Shown: positions 1-7,859 of the stretch, one piece after another
Numbering within the stretch: the first letter of the stretch is position 1
How the letters are laid out: every line of letters begins with the position of its first letter
Assembly: GCF_000423825.1 (NCBI RefSeq)
Contig: NZ_AUIS01000007.1
Coordinates: 98,495-162,494 of the forward strand
Source of the DNA: Thermithiobacillus tepidarius DSM 3134
GTDB lineage: Bacteria; Pseudomonadota; Gammaproteobacteria; Acidithiobacillales; Thermithiobacillaceae
Direction of reading: 5' to 3'
DNA length: 64,000 bases
The notes under the pieces: generated by a model
What the model saw: the letters and a program-made list of their open reading frames with translations, nothing else
Told to the model about the DNA's origin: nothing
The model's database searches: none
Translations under genes and position numbers: made by a program

Positions 1-112
1 CATCCGTGCCCTCGGACAGGTGCCACTCCACCAGCTCGCGCAGACGGACCTCGTCGAGGGTGCCGTCGTCCTGCATGGGCGTCACCAGGGCAACCATACT
101 GCCTTGGAACAT
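1..112 (-). CDS. dapA: 4-hydroxy-tetrahydrodipicolinate synthase, N-terminal fragment
   Basis: Only the first 37 codons lie in the window; the rest runs off the left edge. The peptide begins [13 protein letters not shown], the hallmark N-terminus of DapA, which condenses pyruvate with aspartate semialdehyde in lysine and diaminopimelate synthesis. The ATG at 112 is preferred because GGAG sits nine bases upstream. An in-frame ATG at 121 would abut that GGAG directly. It is transcribed away from bcp. The family call rests on the N-terminal motif alone. Confidence 0.85.
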   Translation of the reverse strand, partial: MFQGSMVALVTPMQDDGTLDEVRLRELVEWHLSEGTD

Positions 113-283
113 AAAGCGCATCTCCACCAGTCGCAAATGAAGAGCAATGGTACTGAGCCTTACCCCGATTTGGCAAGGCAATTCCCGCAATCGGCCCCGA
201 TCCGCCGGCCTTCCGGGGCTGGACAAGGGCGGTGCGGCTGGCTAACTTGGAACTTGTGGAGCTTGCGACAACATGGAGGGGAA

Positions 284-760
284 ATGAACGACACCGCTTT
301 GCAAACCGGCGCCGCCGCACCGGATTTCACCTTGCCCGCCCATGACGGGCGCCAGATCCGCCTTGCCGACCTGCGCGGCCGGAAGATAGTGCTGTACTTC
401 TATCCCAAGGACGACACCCCCGGCTGCACCACCGAAGGGCGCGATTTCGCCGCCTTGTACCCGGAGTTCCAAGGCGCCGACGCCGAGGTGCTGGGCATCT
501 CCCGCGACACCATCCAGTCCCACTGCAAGTTCGCTGAAAAATACGGCTTCCCCTTTCCGCTCCTGGCTGACGTCGACGAAACCGCATGCCGCGCCTACGA
601 CGTGATCAAGGAAAAGAACATGTACGGCAAAAAGGTCATGGGCATCGAGCGCAGCACCTTCGTCATCGACCGCGACGGCCGCCTGGCCCACGTGGAGCGC
701 AAGGTCAAGGTGGATGGCCACGCCGCCGCCATGCTGGATCTCGTCAAGCGGCTTCCCTAG
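284..760 (+). CDS. bcp: Thiol peroxidase of the Bcp/PrxQ type
   Basis: A 158-residue peroxiredoxin that reduces hydroperoxides in the cytoplasm. The peroxidatic cysteine is Cys48 in the motif DDTPGCTTEG, and the AhpC/TSA fold runs from about residue 10 to the C-terminus. E. coli Bcp has a resolving cysteine five residues later, but here that position is Arg53, so recycling must use another thiol or a partner. The start at 284 follows a strong GGAGGGG; an open frame extends upstream but has no comparable ribosome site. A PhoH-family gene follows in the same direction after 28 bp. Confidence 0.93.
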   Translation: MNDTALQTGAAAPDFTLPAHDGRQIRLADLRGRKIVLYFYPKDDTPGCTTEGRDFAALYPEFQGADAEVLGISRDTIQSHCKFAEKYGFPFPLLADVDETACRAYDVIKEKNMYGKKVMGIERSTFVIDRDGRLAHVERKVKVDGHAAAMLDLVKRLP

Positions 761-788
761 CGATCATTCCAAGTACAGGGCAGACATC

Positions 789-2174
789 ATGCAATCCGAC
801 TCCCCCGACGCCAGCCGCAAAAGACTCTACGTCCTGGACACCAACGTGCTGATGCACGATCCGAGCGCCCTGTTCCGCTTTCAGGAGCACGACATCCTGC
901 TGCCCATGGTGGTCCTGGAGGAGCTGGATGCCCACAAGAAGGGCCTGACCGAAACCGCCCGCAACGTGCGTCAGGTCAGCCGCTATCTCGACGAACTCCT
1001 GGGCAGCACGGCCGACATCGACACCGGCCTGCCCCTGCCCCATGCCGAGGGCCGGCTCTACTTTCAGACCATCGCCCACACCCACACACTGCCGAGCAAC
1101 ATGGCCGGCGGCAAGGTGGACAACCAGATCCTGGCCATCACGCTGGATTTGCGCGAGCAGCATCCCGACCGTGACGTGATCCTGGTCAGCAAGGACATCA
1201 ACCTGCGCATCAAGGGCCGCACCCTGGGCCTGCGGGTGGAGGACTACACCACCGACCAGGCTCTGGAGGACGCCGACCTGCTCTACACGGGCGTGTGCGC
1301 CGTGCCGGCCGACTTCTGGGAAAACCACGAGAAGGAAGTGGCCGCCTGGCGCGAGGAAGGCCGCACCTTCTATCGCATCACCGGACCGCTGACCCGGCAG
1401 TGGCATCCCAATCAGTTCCTCTACCTGGAGGACGACCCGGACTTCAACTTCATCGTCCGCGAGGTGGAGCCCAACGCCGCCATCATCGAGCGCGCCCGGG
1501 ATTACACCCAGAGCCGCCACAGCGTGTGGGGCATCAACGCCCGCAACCGGGAGCAGAATTTCGCCCTGAACATGCTCATGGATCCGGAGATCGACTTCGT
1601 GTCCATCCTCGGCCAGGCCGGCACCGGCAAGACCCTGCTGACCCTGGCCGCGGCTCTGCACCAGATCATGGACGAGAAGCGCTACAACGAGATCATCATC
1701 ACCCGCGCCACCGTGCCGGTGGGCGAGGACATCGGCTACCTGCCCGGCACCGAGGAGGAAAAGATGATGCCGTGGATGGGCGCGCTGGAGGACAACCTGG
1801 AGATCCTGGGGCAGAGCGGCGACGGCGGGGTCTGGGGTCGGCAGGCTACTCAGGACCTGCTGAGCAAGCGCATCCGGGTCAAGTCCCTGAGCTTCATGCG
1901 CGGGCGCACCTTCCTGAACAAGTTCGTCATCATCGACGAGGCCCAGAATCTGACTCCCAAGCAGATGAAGACCCTGGTCACCCGCGCCGGCCCGGAAACC
2001 AAGATCGTCTGCCTGGGCAACATCGCCCAGATCGATACGCCTTACCTGACGGAAACCACCTCGGGCCTGACCTACGTGGTGGACCGCTTCAAGGACTGGC
2101 CCCACAGCGGCCACATCACCCTGCGCCGCGGCGAACGCTCGCGCCTGGCGGACTACGCGTCGGAGGCGCTGTAG
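789..2174 (+). CDS. PIN domain-PhoH ATPase fusion (PhoH2-type)
   Basis: 461 residues. The N-terminal PIN ribonuclease domain begins YVLDTNVLMHD and supplies acidic metal-binding residues over about residues 10-150. The C-terminal PhoH ATPase has a Walker A GQAGTGKT at about 275-282 and a Walker B VIIDEAQN. In characterised PhoH2 proteins this pairing gives an ATP-driven, sequence-selective RNA helicase/ribonuclease. Translation probably starts at the ATG at 789, because the PIN motif begins a few residues later. The last 22 bases overlap the 3' end of a convergent gene. Its target RNA cannot be inferred from context. Confidence 0.92.
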   Translation: MQSDSPDASRKRLYVLDTNVLMHDPSALFRFQEHDILLPMVVLEELDAHKKGLTETARNVRQVSRYLDELLGSTADIDTGLPLPHAEGRLYFQTIAHTHTLPSNMAGGKVDNQILAITLDLREQHPDRDVILVSKDINLRIKGRTLGLRVEDYTTDQALEDADLLYTGVCAVPADFWENHEKEVAAWREEGRTFYRITGPLTRQWHPNQFLYLEDDPDFNFIVREVEPNAAIIERARDYTQSRHSVWGINARNREQNFALNMLMDPEIDFVSILGQAGTGKTLLTLAAALHQIMDEKRYNEIIITRATVPVGEDIGYLPGTEEEKMMPWMGALEDNLEILGQSGDGGVWGRQATQDLLSKRIRVKSLSFMRGRTFLNKFVIIDEAQNLTPKQMKTLVTRAGPETKIVCLGNIAQIDTPYLTETTSGLTYVVDRFKDWPHSGHITLRRGERSRLADYASEAL

Positions 2175-2536
2175 AAGGTTTCGCAGTAAAGAGTGTAATG
2201 ACGGGCGAAGACCTCCTCGAGTTCGTCGATGACGATCTCCGCCTTGACGCCGCCGATGGCATGCTTGGACATGGCCGCGGAGGTCTCGTTCAGGAGCTTG
2301 CGCCGGTCCAGCATGGGATAGCTCTGGCGCAGCCGCTTGATGGCGCCCACCACCGTTTCCTGCTCGGGACGCGGGAGCAGATCCGGTTGCGCCGGCTCCC
2401 GCGTCCGGGGTGCGGGCAAAGCCCGCACCGCACCGGCCCGGCTCGCCAGAAACTCCGCGAAATCCAGCAGGCTCCGCTGTTCGGTCTCGCCGAGATCCGC
2501 CAGGATCAGCAGCAGTCTTTTCTCAACTTCGGTCAT
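2153..2536 (-). CDS. Conserved hypothetical protein, DUF2281-like N-terminus
   Basis: 127 residues, soluble, with no signal peptide. The N-terminal stretch containing SLLDFAEFLASR resembles the short helical DUF2281 module seen in some antitoxin-like proteins. A linker rich in Pro and Arg follows, then a second helical region ending near the C-terminus. No catalytic motif is visible. Its ATG overlaps the stop of the upstream amidotransferase-like gene by four bases, so the two are translationally coupled. Its 3' end overlaps phoH convergently. Function unknown. Confidence 0.75.
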   Translation of the reverse strand: MTEVEKRLLLILADLGETEQRSLLDFAEFLASRAGAVRALPAPRTREPAQPDLLPRPEQETVVGAIKRLRQSYPMLDRRKLLNETSAAMSKHAIGGVKAEIVIDELEEVFARHYTLYCETFYSASDA

Positions 2537-3273
2537 TGCTCCACCTTCAGGCTGAACACGGGCGGCTTGTGGCGCTCCTGCATCAGCTGCAGGCTGCTCA
2601 CCAGCGCCACCACCACCTTGTCGGTCTGGCGCTGCATCTGCGGCCACAGCTCGCGCATGCGTTCCATGAGCTCACCGACATTCTCGGGCACTTCGCGGTC
2701 CTCCTCCATGAGGATGTCCTCGATCATGCCCGGCTTCATTTCCGGCCGAAACAGCATGCCGATGCTCTGGGCGTCGGGGCGGAAGGCGATCCAGCGGCCG
2801 GCGTCGTCCACCAGGATCGGTTCCATGCCCGGCGGCAGGATCGCCTGTCCCGGCGCCCACACCAGCACGGGCTCACCATCCACTGCCTCGGCCAGGGGAT
2901 CCCCCTCTCCGGTGCGGGTCTTGTGCGCCGTGGTCCAGTAGGCGTTGATGGCGGGCTCCGCGCTCAGCTGCGCCCCCTCGTAAGCCGCCATCAGCATGGC
3001 GCCCATGCCGATGCCGACGATGGGACGCCTGGCTTGGCGGAAAGCGCCGATCACGCGGATCTCGTCCTGCAGCCAGGCATGCTGCCCGCTATCCAGCGGC
3101 GACATGGGCCCGCCCAGCAGGAAGAGGGCATCGAATTGCAGGCCGCTGCCCGGCAGATCCTGGCCCAGGAAAGGCCGGAAGTAGATGAAGCCGATGTCGC
3201 GCTTCTCAAGCTGGGTTTCGATCAGGCCCAGAAATTCGGAATAGCTGTGCTGCACCACGGCAAATCGCTTCAC
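2533..3273 (-). CDS. Class I glutamine amidotransferase-like protein lacking the catalytic residues
   Basis: 246 residues with the class I glutaminase fold, seen in LLGGPMSPLD and IVGIGMGAML. In active enzymes the second motif reads GxCxGxQ around the nucleophile. Here the cysteine position is Gly (GIGMGAML). The usual HPE triad motif near the C-terminus appears as RPE in LFRPEMKPG, so glutaminase activity is unlikely. The start is the GTG at 3273, with AGGAG six bases upstream; no in-frame ATG fits the N-terminus. It lies 29 bp downstream of a LysR gene and overlaps the next gene by four bases. It is probably a binding or regulatory relic of the fold. Confidence 0.75.
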   Translation of the reverse strand: MKRFAVVQHSYSEFLGLIETQLEKRDIGFIYFRPFLGQDLPGSGLQFDALFLLGGPMSPLDSGQHAWLQDEIRVIGAFRQARRPIVGIGMGAMLMAAYEGAQLSAEPAINAYWTTAHKTRTGEGDPLAEAVDGEPVLVWAPGQAILPPGMEPILVDDAGRWIAFRPDAQSIGMLFRPEMKPGMIEDILMEEDREVPENVGELMERMRELWPQMQRQTDKVVVALVSSLQLMQERHKPPVFSLKVEQ

Positions 3274-3302
3274 ACCCGACTCCTGCAATAAGGAAACGTC
3301 CG

Positions 3303-4214
3303 TTAGGACGGGAAGACCCACTCGTCGCCGCAGCGCTCCTTGGCGAATTCCAGAAACTCGTCCATCACATGGCTGCGGAACTTCTGCTTCTGATACACGA
3401 ACAGGAAGGGCCGGGCCAGGGGCGGCTCCAGCGGTATCGCCACCAGCGTGCCCAGGGCGATCTCCTTGCGCACCGTCGCTTCCGACACCACGGAAATGCC
3501 CAGCCCGCCTTCCACGGCGCCCTTGACGGACTCGGGGCTGCCCAGCTCCATGGTGATGTTGAGGTCGTTGGGGTCCAGGCCGGCGGCGGCCAGATACTCG
3601 TTGGTGACTTCCCGCGTGCCGGACCCCTCTTCGCGCGATACGAAGGCGTAATTGAGCAGATCCGCCGCCCTCACGCTGCTTTGCTGCGCCAGAAAATGGG
3701 TCGGCGGGAAAATGGCCACCATCTGGTCCATGCAGCACTTGCGCACGGCCAGGCTCTTGTTGCTGACCGCCGCTTCCACCACGCCCAAATCGATGGTGTT
3801 GTCTTCCACCATGCTCACGATGCGGTCGGTATTGGCCACGTGCATGCGCACCTGCACCTCAGGGTAGCGCTCCTTGAAGTCCCCCAGCACGCGCGGCAGC
3901 ATGTACTCGGCAATGGTGGTGCTCGCGCCCAGCAGGAGCACGCCGCGCACGTCCCCGGTCATTTCGCCCACCCGGTTCTGCAGCTCGCTGTAGAGATTGA
4001 GGATGCGCTCCGCGTACTCGAAAACGATGGTGCCCGCCTCGGTCAGGCTGATGCGGTTGTGGGTACGGTCAAACAGACGTGTGTTAAACTGCTCCTCCAG
4101 CTGTTTGATCTGGAAGGTGACAGCCGGCTGCGTCATGTGCAGGATTTCGGCCGCCTTGGTGAAGCTCAACAGGCGGGCCACGGTGTGAAAGACTTGCAAT
4201 CTTCTGTCAGCCAT
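3303..4214 (-). CDS. LysR-family transcriptional regulator
   Basis: 303 residues. The winged helix-turn-helix covers about residues 1-60 (FHTVARLLSFTKAAEILHMTQPAVTF lies within it). The periplasmic-binding-protein-like effector domain runs from about 90 to 295. It heads an operon with the dead amidotransferase-fold gene and the DUF2281-like gene, and faces a divergent membrane-protein gene across 111 bp. Proteins of this kind include CbbR and the CysB/YeiE-like sulfur regulators. The effector cannot be read from sequence. It is one candidate for binding the T-N11-A boxes upstream of tusA and soeA. Confidence 0.9.
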   Translation of the reverse strand: MADRRLQVFHTVARLLSFTKAAEILHMTQPAVTFQIKQLEEQFNTRLFDRTHNRISLTEAGTIVFEYAERILNLYSELQNRVGEMTGDVRGVLLLGASTTIAEYMLPRVLGDFKERYPEVQVRMHVANTDRIVSMVEDNTIDLGVVEAAVSNKSLAVRKCCMDQMVAIFPPTHFLAQQSSVRAADLLNYAFVSREEGSGTREVTNEYLAAAGLDPNDLNITMELGSPESVKGAVEGGLGISVVSEATVRKEIALGTLVAIPLEPPLARPFLFVYQKQKFRSHVMDEFLEFAKERCGDEWVFPS

Positions 4215-4325
4215 TTGCGATTCCCGGTTGGCCCCTTGCGCGCAGGCGCAGACTGCTTACAACAATAAACTTAGACCAGAACATTATCAAACGGTTTAAT
4301 ACCGCATTCAACGAAGGTATGAGCC
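4215..4325. promoter_or_regulatory. Divergent promoter region with a LysR-type dyad
   Basis: An AT-rich spacer in otherwise GC-rich DNA, between the divergent LysR gene and the TM2-like gene. It contains ATTATCAAACGGTTTAAT at 4283-4300, an imperfect dyad of ATTA and TAAT that fits the loose LysR T-N11-A format. Such sites upstream of a divergently transcribed LysR gene are typical autoregulatory targets. Binding is inferred. Confidence 0.45.
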
Positions 4326-4904
4326 ATGACCAAGACATGGAAGAAAATGGATCTGGAAGGCGGCGGCCTGCAATCGCTGCAGCTGCGCCTACTGCGCGCC
4401 CAACGCAAGCCCGCCGTGGCCTACGCCCTGTGGCTGCTGTTCCCTCTGGGGCTGCACCGCTGGTATCTGAAGGAACCCTGGTTCTGGCTCTACCCCGCAG
4501 CCAGCGCTGCGGCATTGGGCCTGTTCGCGGCAGGCTGGCCGCTGCCCGGCGCCGTGCTGCTCGGAGCCATGGCGGCTGCGGCCCTCTACGATCTCAGCCG
4601 CATCGCCGACCGCATCTCCCAGCTCAACAAGGAGCTGCGAAAGACCCTGTGGCTCAGCAAGAGCGCCCCTCCGGCCCCGCCTGGCTACCAGGGACGCTAC
4701 GCGGATTACGACCAGGGCCTGCATGACTATGTGTCCACCAAGGAACGGGAGCAGGCGGGCCATGTGCCCGTCAACCAGGGCAAGGAGCCCGACAAAACCC
4801 GATACGGGGCCGGCAAGCGCGCGCCCTCCTTCGCGGAGCAGGAGCGCATGCTGGCTGAGCTGGCCCGGCTCAAGCAGGCGCCGAAAAAGGATGACGAGAG
4901 CTGA
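4326..4904 (+). CDS. Small membrane protein with TM2-like hairpin
   Basis: 192 residues. A short basic N-terminus is followed by two or three hydrophobic segments at about residues 32-90. One contains PLGLHRWYL, similar to the GxHRFYL signature of TM2-domain proteins. The C-terminal 90 residues are hydrophilic and lysine-rich and probably cytoplasmic. The start is supported by GAAGG eight bases upstream. It is divergent from the LysR gene and has no obvious operon partner. Function unknown. Confidence 0.75.
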   Translation: MTKTWKKMDLEGGGLQSLQLRLLRAQRKPAVAYALWLLFPLGLHRWYLKEPWFWLYPAASAAALGLFAAGWPLPGAVLLGAMAAAALYDLSRIADRISQLNKELRKTLWLSKSAPPAPPGYQGRYADYDQGLHDYVSTKEREQAGHVPVNQGKEPDKTRYGAGKRAPSFAEQERMLAELARLKQAPKKDDES

Positions 4905-5137
4905 GACCAGGGAGCAGCCGGGCGAAATCCGGCGCCAGTCCCAGCCTGTCGGCCCGGCATTCAGCACCTCCCCTGCCAATCAGACCAAGGCCTCATGGCC
5001 ACGCCTCCCGGAAGGCATACACTTGCCTCGGGGAGAACTTAAAGCGACTCAGTGCTGCACCGCGTCAACATAACAGCGCCGGCATCTGAAGGCCGCAAAG
5101 CGCACCAAGCTTGGATCAACTCACAAAGGGGAAAAAC

Positions 5138-5422
5138 ATGGAAAACCGTCTTCCAAAGGGAAGCCTGTTTGCTCTGCTGTTCCTTTGCGCCATACTGCTT
5201 GCAGCCATGCCGCTGACCGCCTTGGCGCAGGCTCCGCAAAGCATCCCGCTGCTGGCCAGCGCGTCTGGCACTCCGCTGGGCGCAGCCGATGCAGCCGACT
5301 TGAGCAGGTTGCTGGCCGAGGAGGAAGCCCATCCGGCGCGCCACCCCAACCTGGACTCCGTCATGCTGGCCTTGGGCTTTTTGTCCGTGCTCTACTTCCT
5401 GAACCGCCGCTACAGCCACTAG
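5138..5422 (+). CDS. Small exported protein with C-terminal membrane anchor
   Basis: 94 residues. An N-terminal signal peptide (hydrophobic core at about residues 10-30, likely cleavage after ALA at 29) precedes a short polar region. A second hydrophobic segment (VMLALGFLSVLYFL) is followed by a basic tail, NRRYSH. Hydrophobic segment plus arginine tail resembles C-terminal protein-sorting signals, but no PEP, LPXTG or GlyGly motif is present. AAAGGGG precedes the ATG. It stands alone and is followed by a G/C-rich hairpin. Function unknown. Confidence 0.7.
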   Translation: MENRLPKGSLFALLFLCAILLAAMPLTALAQAPQSIPLLASASGTPLGAADAADLSRLLAEEEAHPARHPNLDSVMLALGFLSVLYFLNRRYSH

Positions 5423-5441
5423 GCTGTCCCGCCCGGCCCGG

Positions 5442-5464
5442 GCAGCCCCCAGCGCGGGGGCTGC
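5442..5464. terminator. G/C hairpin between convergent genes
   Basis: GCAGCCCCC and GGGGGCTGC form a perfect nine-base stem around a five-base loop, just after the small exported protein gene and 27 bp from the 3' end of the aldo/keto reductase gene. There is no U tract, so it may act as a bidirectional stop or RNA stabiliser and not as a classical intrinsic terminator. Confidence 0.5.
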
Positions 5465-5490
5465 TGTGCGAATGCCGGCTCCGCTGGGGC

Positions 5491-6639
5491 CTAATCCTCC
5501 GCCCGCTGATACATTTTCAGATACTGCTCCTTCGGCAAAGGCTCGCTGCGCGCCACCGCCAACGCATCTTCCAGGTGGGCCGGCTGGCTGATGCCCACCA
5601 GGGTGGTGCCCACCCCCGGCGTGGAGCGGTTGAACTGGATGGCCCGCTGCGCCGGATTGGCCAACGTGGGCATCATGGCCGGGAAGATTTCCGGGCTCTC
5701 GCGGGCCAGGATGCCCTTGCCCAGGGTGTGGCTGGCCATGAGATACAGGCGCAGCTGGAAGGCGGCCTGGATGGTGGAGGCCACATTGCCCTGGCCGGTG
5801 GCTTGGCTGAAGCGGGTGAAGCCTTCGGTCATCAGGTAGTTGAAGGGCATCTGCACGATGCGCAGGTGGTGCCGCTTGCCCTCGCCGGCAGCCTTCTCCG
5901 CCAAGCCGATCAGACTGGTCATGGACTGGAAGAGCGGATTGTCCGTCTCGACCCGGCAAGCATTGAAGGTGGAAATACCGTAGTAACGCAGCTTGCCCGC
6001 CGCCACCGCCATCTCCAGCGCCTCGAAAACGCGCAGCAGCTTGCGGTGCATGCGCTCCTTGCCGATCAGCGGAATGTGGATCTCCGGCTGGTCCACCAGG
6101 AAGGCGTCCAGGGTTTCCACGCCCATGGCCCGGCGGCTCTGCTCCAGTTGCCAAAGGATGTAGGCGGGGTTCAGCAGATGGATGCCTTGGGCCAAGTCCT
6201 CGGGCGAGCCCAGTCCTTTGGCCATGATCTCCCGCCTGAAGAAAGCCGCCATGTCGTCGGGCCGTCCCTCGGGCAGAGTGAGGAAACCGCCCTTGGACAC
6301 CAGGAACATGGCTTCGCGGGGCACGCCCGCCGCCAAAGCCCGGCGCACCCCCTCCCCCACCGCGCGCGGAGAGCGGCCGTAGCGGTAGTTGGCCCCGGTA
6401 TCGATGACGTTGACCCCTTCCTGCAGCGCGCGGCTGACGATCCGGGCGTAGGCCTCGTCGGTGGCCTCGTCGGGCTGCCCCGGAAAGGTGCCGATGCCGA
6501 TGGATGACATCTTGATGTGCGTCTTCAGAAAGTCGCTGTAATGCGACTCGGGCAGGCGGGCGCCGAAGCGGGCCTGATAGGCCTTGGTCCCCTCCGGCGT
6601 GGCATGGCCGGGCAGCAATGCAGTTTCTTGGTTTGGCAT
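5491..6639 (-). CDS. Aldo/keto reductase family protein
   Basis: 382 residues with the AKR TIM-barrel. The N-terminal substrate-side motif VIDTGANYRYG supplies the conserved Asp and Tyr, and LVSKGGF carries the catalytic Lys. The C-terminal NADPH-binding region is near NRSTPGVGTTLVG. It is longer than typical AKRs (about 320 residues), with an N-terminal extension and an insertion. The ATG at 6639 is preferred over an in-frame TTG at 6666 that would overlap the upstream gene. It follows the deacetylase-fold gene by 10 bp, so the two are probably cotranscribed. Substrate unknown. Confidence 0.85.
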   Translation of the reverse strand: MPNQETALLPGHATPEGTKAYQARFGARLPESHYSDFLKTHIKMSSIGIGTFPGQPDEATDEAYARIVSRALQEGVNVIDTGANYRYGRSPRAVGEGVRRALAAGVPREAMFLVSKGGFLTLPEGRPDDMAAFFRREIMAKGLGSPEDLAQGIHLLNPAYILWQLEQSRRAMGVETLDAFLVDQPEIHIPLIGKERMHRKLLRVFEALEMAVAAGKLRYYGISTFNACRVETDNPLFQSMTSLIGLAEKAAGEGKRHHLRIVQMPFNYLMTEGFTRFSQATGQGNVASTIQAAFQLRLYLMASHTLGKGILARESPEIFPAMMPTLANPAQRAIQFNRSTPGVGTTLVGISQPAHLEDALAVARSEPLPKEQYLKMYQRAED

Positions 6640-6649
6640 GGGGTTCGTC

Positions 6650-7852
6650 TCAGTCCTTGCTTTCAATCTGTCTGACGGCCATGACCCGCGGCGCCAGCAG
6701 CGGGTGACTGTCCAGCAGCCGCTGCACGCGCGCCCGCACTTCTTCCCGCACCGGGCCGTCGTTGGGCAGGTCGCTCAAGTGGGTATACAGCCGCTCGGTT
6801 TCCTCGGCATCTTCGTCGTCCAGCTCCCAGTTGACGGCGCGCAGCAGGGCACTGGCGGCATCCGGCAGGCGCTCGTCCAGAGCGCGTCCCGTCAGTCGCG
6901 CCCACACGCCGGTCCAGCAGCGCGCCAAGGCGATGGGATGATAGCCGCCGCCGCCCAGCACCAGCAGCCGTGGACTCTCGTCGATGACGCGTGTCGCCGC
7001 CTCCCAGAACACGCCGTTGGAGACCCGGAATTTGCTCAGGGGATCGTGGGTCAGGATGTCCGTCCCCGCCTGCAGCACCACCACGTCCGGCCGGAAGCCT
7101 TCCAGCAGCCGCGACCACAGGCTGTGGAAGGCCAGGCGGTACTCCGCGTCGTTGATGCCCGGCGGCAGGGGCAGGTTGACGGCACCACCCGGCTGGTCGT
7201 CGATGCCGCCGCCCTGGAAGGGATAGGCGTAGCTCGTGTCCATGTGGATGGAGGCGGTCAGAGTCTCCGGATCATCGACGAAGGCGGCTTCCACCCCGTC
7301 GCCATGGTGCGCGTCGATATCCAGGTACAACACCCGCAGTCCCGCCCGCCGCAGGCGCATGATAGCCAATGCCGGATCGTTGAGATAGCAGAAGCCGCGC
7401 GCCTGATGCGGCGCGGCGTGGTGCATGCCGCCCGCCGGACTGAAGGCGGTGCGCCCGGCGAGCACCTGCTCCGCCCCTTGGATGCTGGAGCCGGTGGCGA
7501 GGCTCGGCGTGTCGAAAAAATCCGGGAAATACGGATTTTCCAGGTTGCCGAGCTGGAAGCGCTCGCGATCGGCCTGGGTCACCTTGCCGCGGAACTGGGC
7601 GCGCTGGAACGCCTGGATATAGGCCGGCTCGTGGAACCAGGTCAGCTCCTTGTTGCTGGCTTTGCGGCCGGTCAGGTACTCGGCGGGCGTGATGGCGCCG
7701 TAGGCGTTGATGAGATCCAAGGCCAGGGAGACCCGCGGGATGGCCAGCGGGTGATTGGAGGTGTAGCTCGGCCGCCGGTAGCGGGCCGCGCCGATGAACA
7801 GCGCATCGCGGGTGGGCAGGCTCCGGGGCGCAAACTTGTCGGTCTCGTTCAT
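6650..7852 (-). CDS. Histone deacetylase/AcuC-fold amidohydrolase (first copy)
   Basis: 400 residues of the arginase/deacetylase superfamily. The zinc-binding motif YLDIDAHHGDGV, the upstream His pair in GGMHHAAPHQARGF, the metal ligand in QAGTDILTHDPLS and the glycine loop VLGGGGYHP are all present. This predicts a Zn-dependent deacetylase of small amides, polyamines or acyl-lysine. AcuC proteins are similar in size. The start is an ATG seven bases downstream of the CbbO-like gene stop. A second family member lies at 62.5-63.4 kb. The substrate is not shown by context. Confidence 0.88.
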   Translation of the reverse strand: MNETDKFAPRSLPTRDALFIGAARYRRPSYTSNHPLAIPRVSLALDLINAYGAITPAEYLTGRKASNKELTWFHEPAYIQAFQRAQFRGKVTQADRERFQLGNLENPYFPDFFDTPSLATGSSIQGAEQVLAGRTAFSPAGGMHHAAPHQARGFCYLNDPALAIMRLRRAGLRVLYLDIDAHHGDGVEAAFVDDPETLTASIHMDTSYAYPFQGGGIDDQPGGAVNLPLPPGINDAEYRLAFHSLWSRLLEGFRPDVVVLQAGTDILTHDPLSKFRVSNGVFWEAATRVIDESPRLLVLGGGGYHPIALARCWTGVWARLTGRALDERLPDAASALLRAVNWELDDEDAEETERLYTHLSDLPNDGPVREEVRARVQRLLDSHPLLAPRVMAVRQIESKD

Positions 7853-7859
7853 GCCGCAC

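Noticed and set aside
113..283. tRNA or small RNA between dapA and bcp
   Set aside because: No cloverleaf or strong hairpin could be drawn; the stretch looks like two back-to-back upstream regions.
714..788. N-terminal extension of the PhoH protein within bcp
   Set aside because: The extension lies inside the bcp reading frame and the PIN domain starts right after the ATG at 789.
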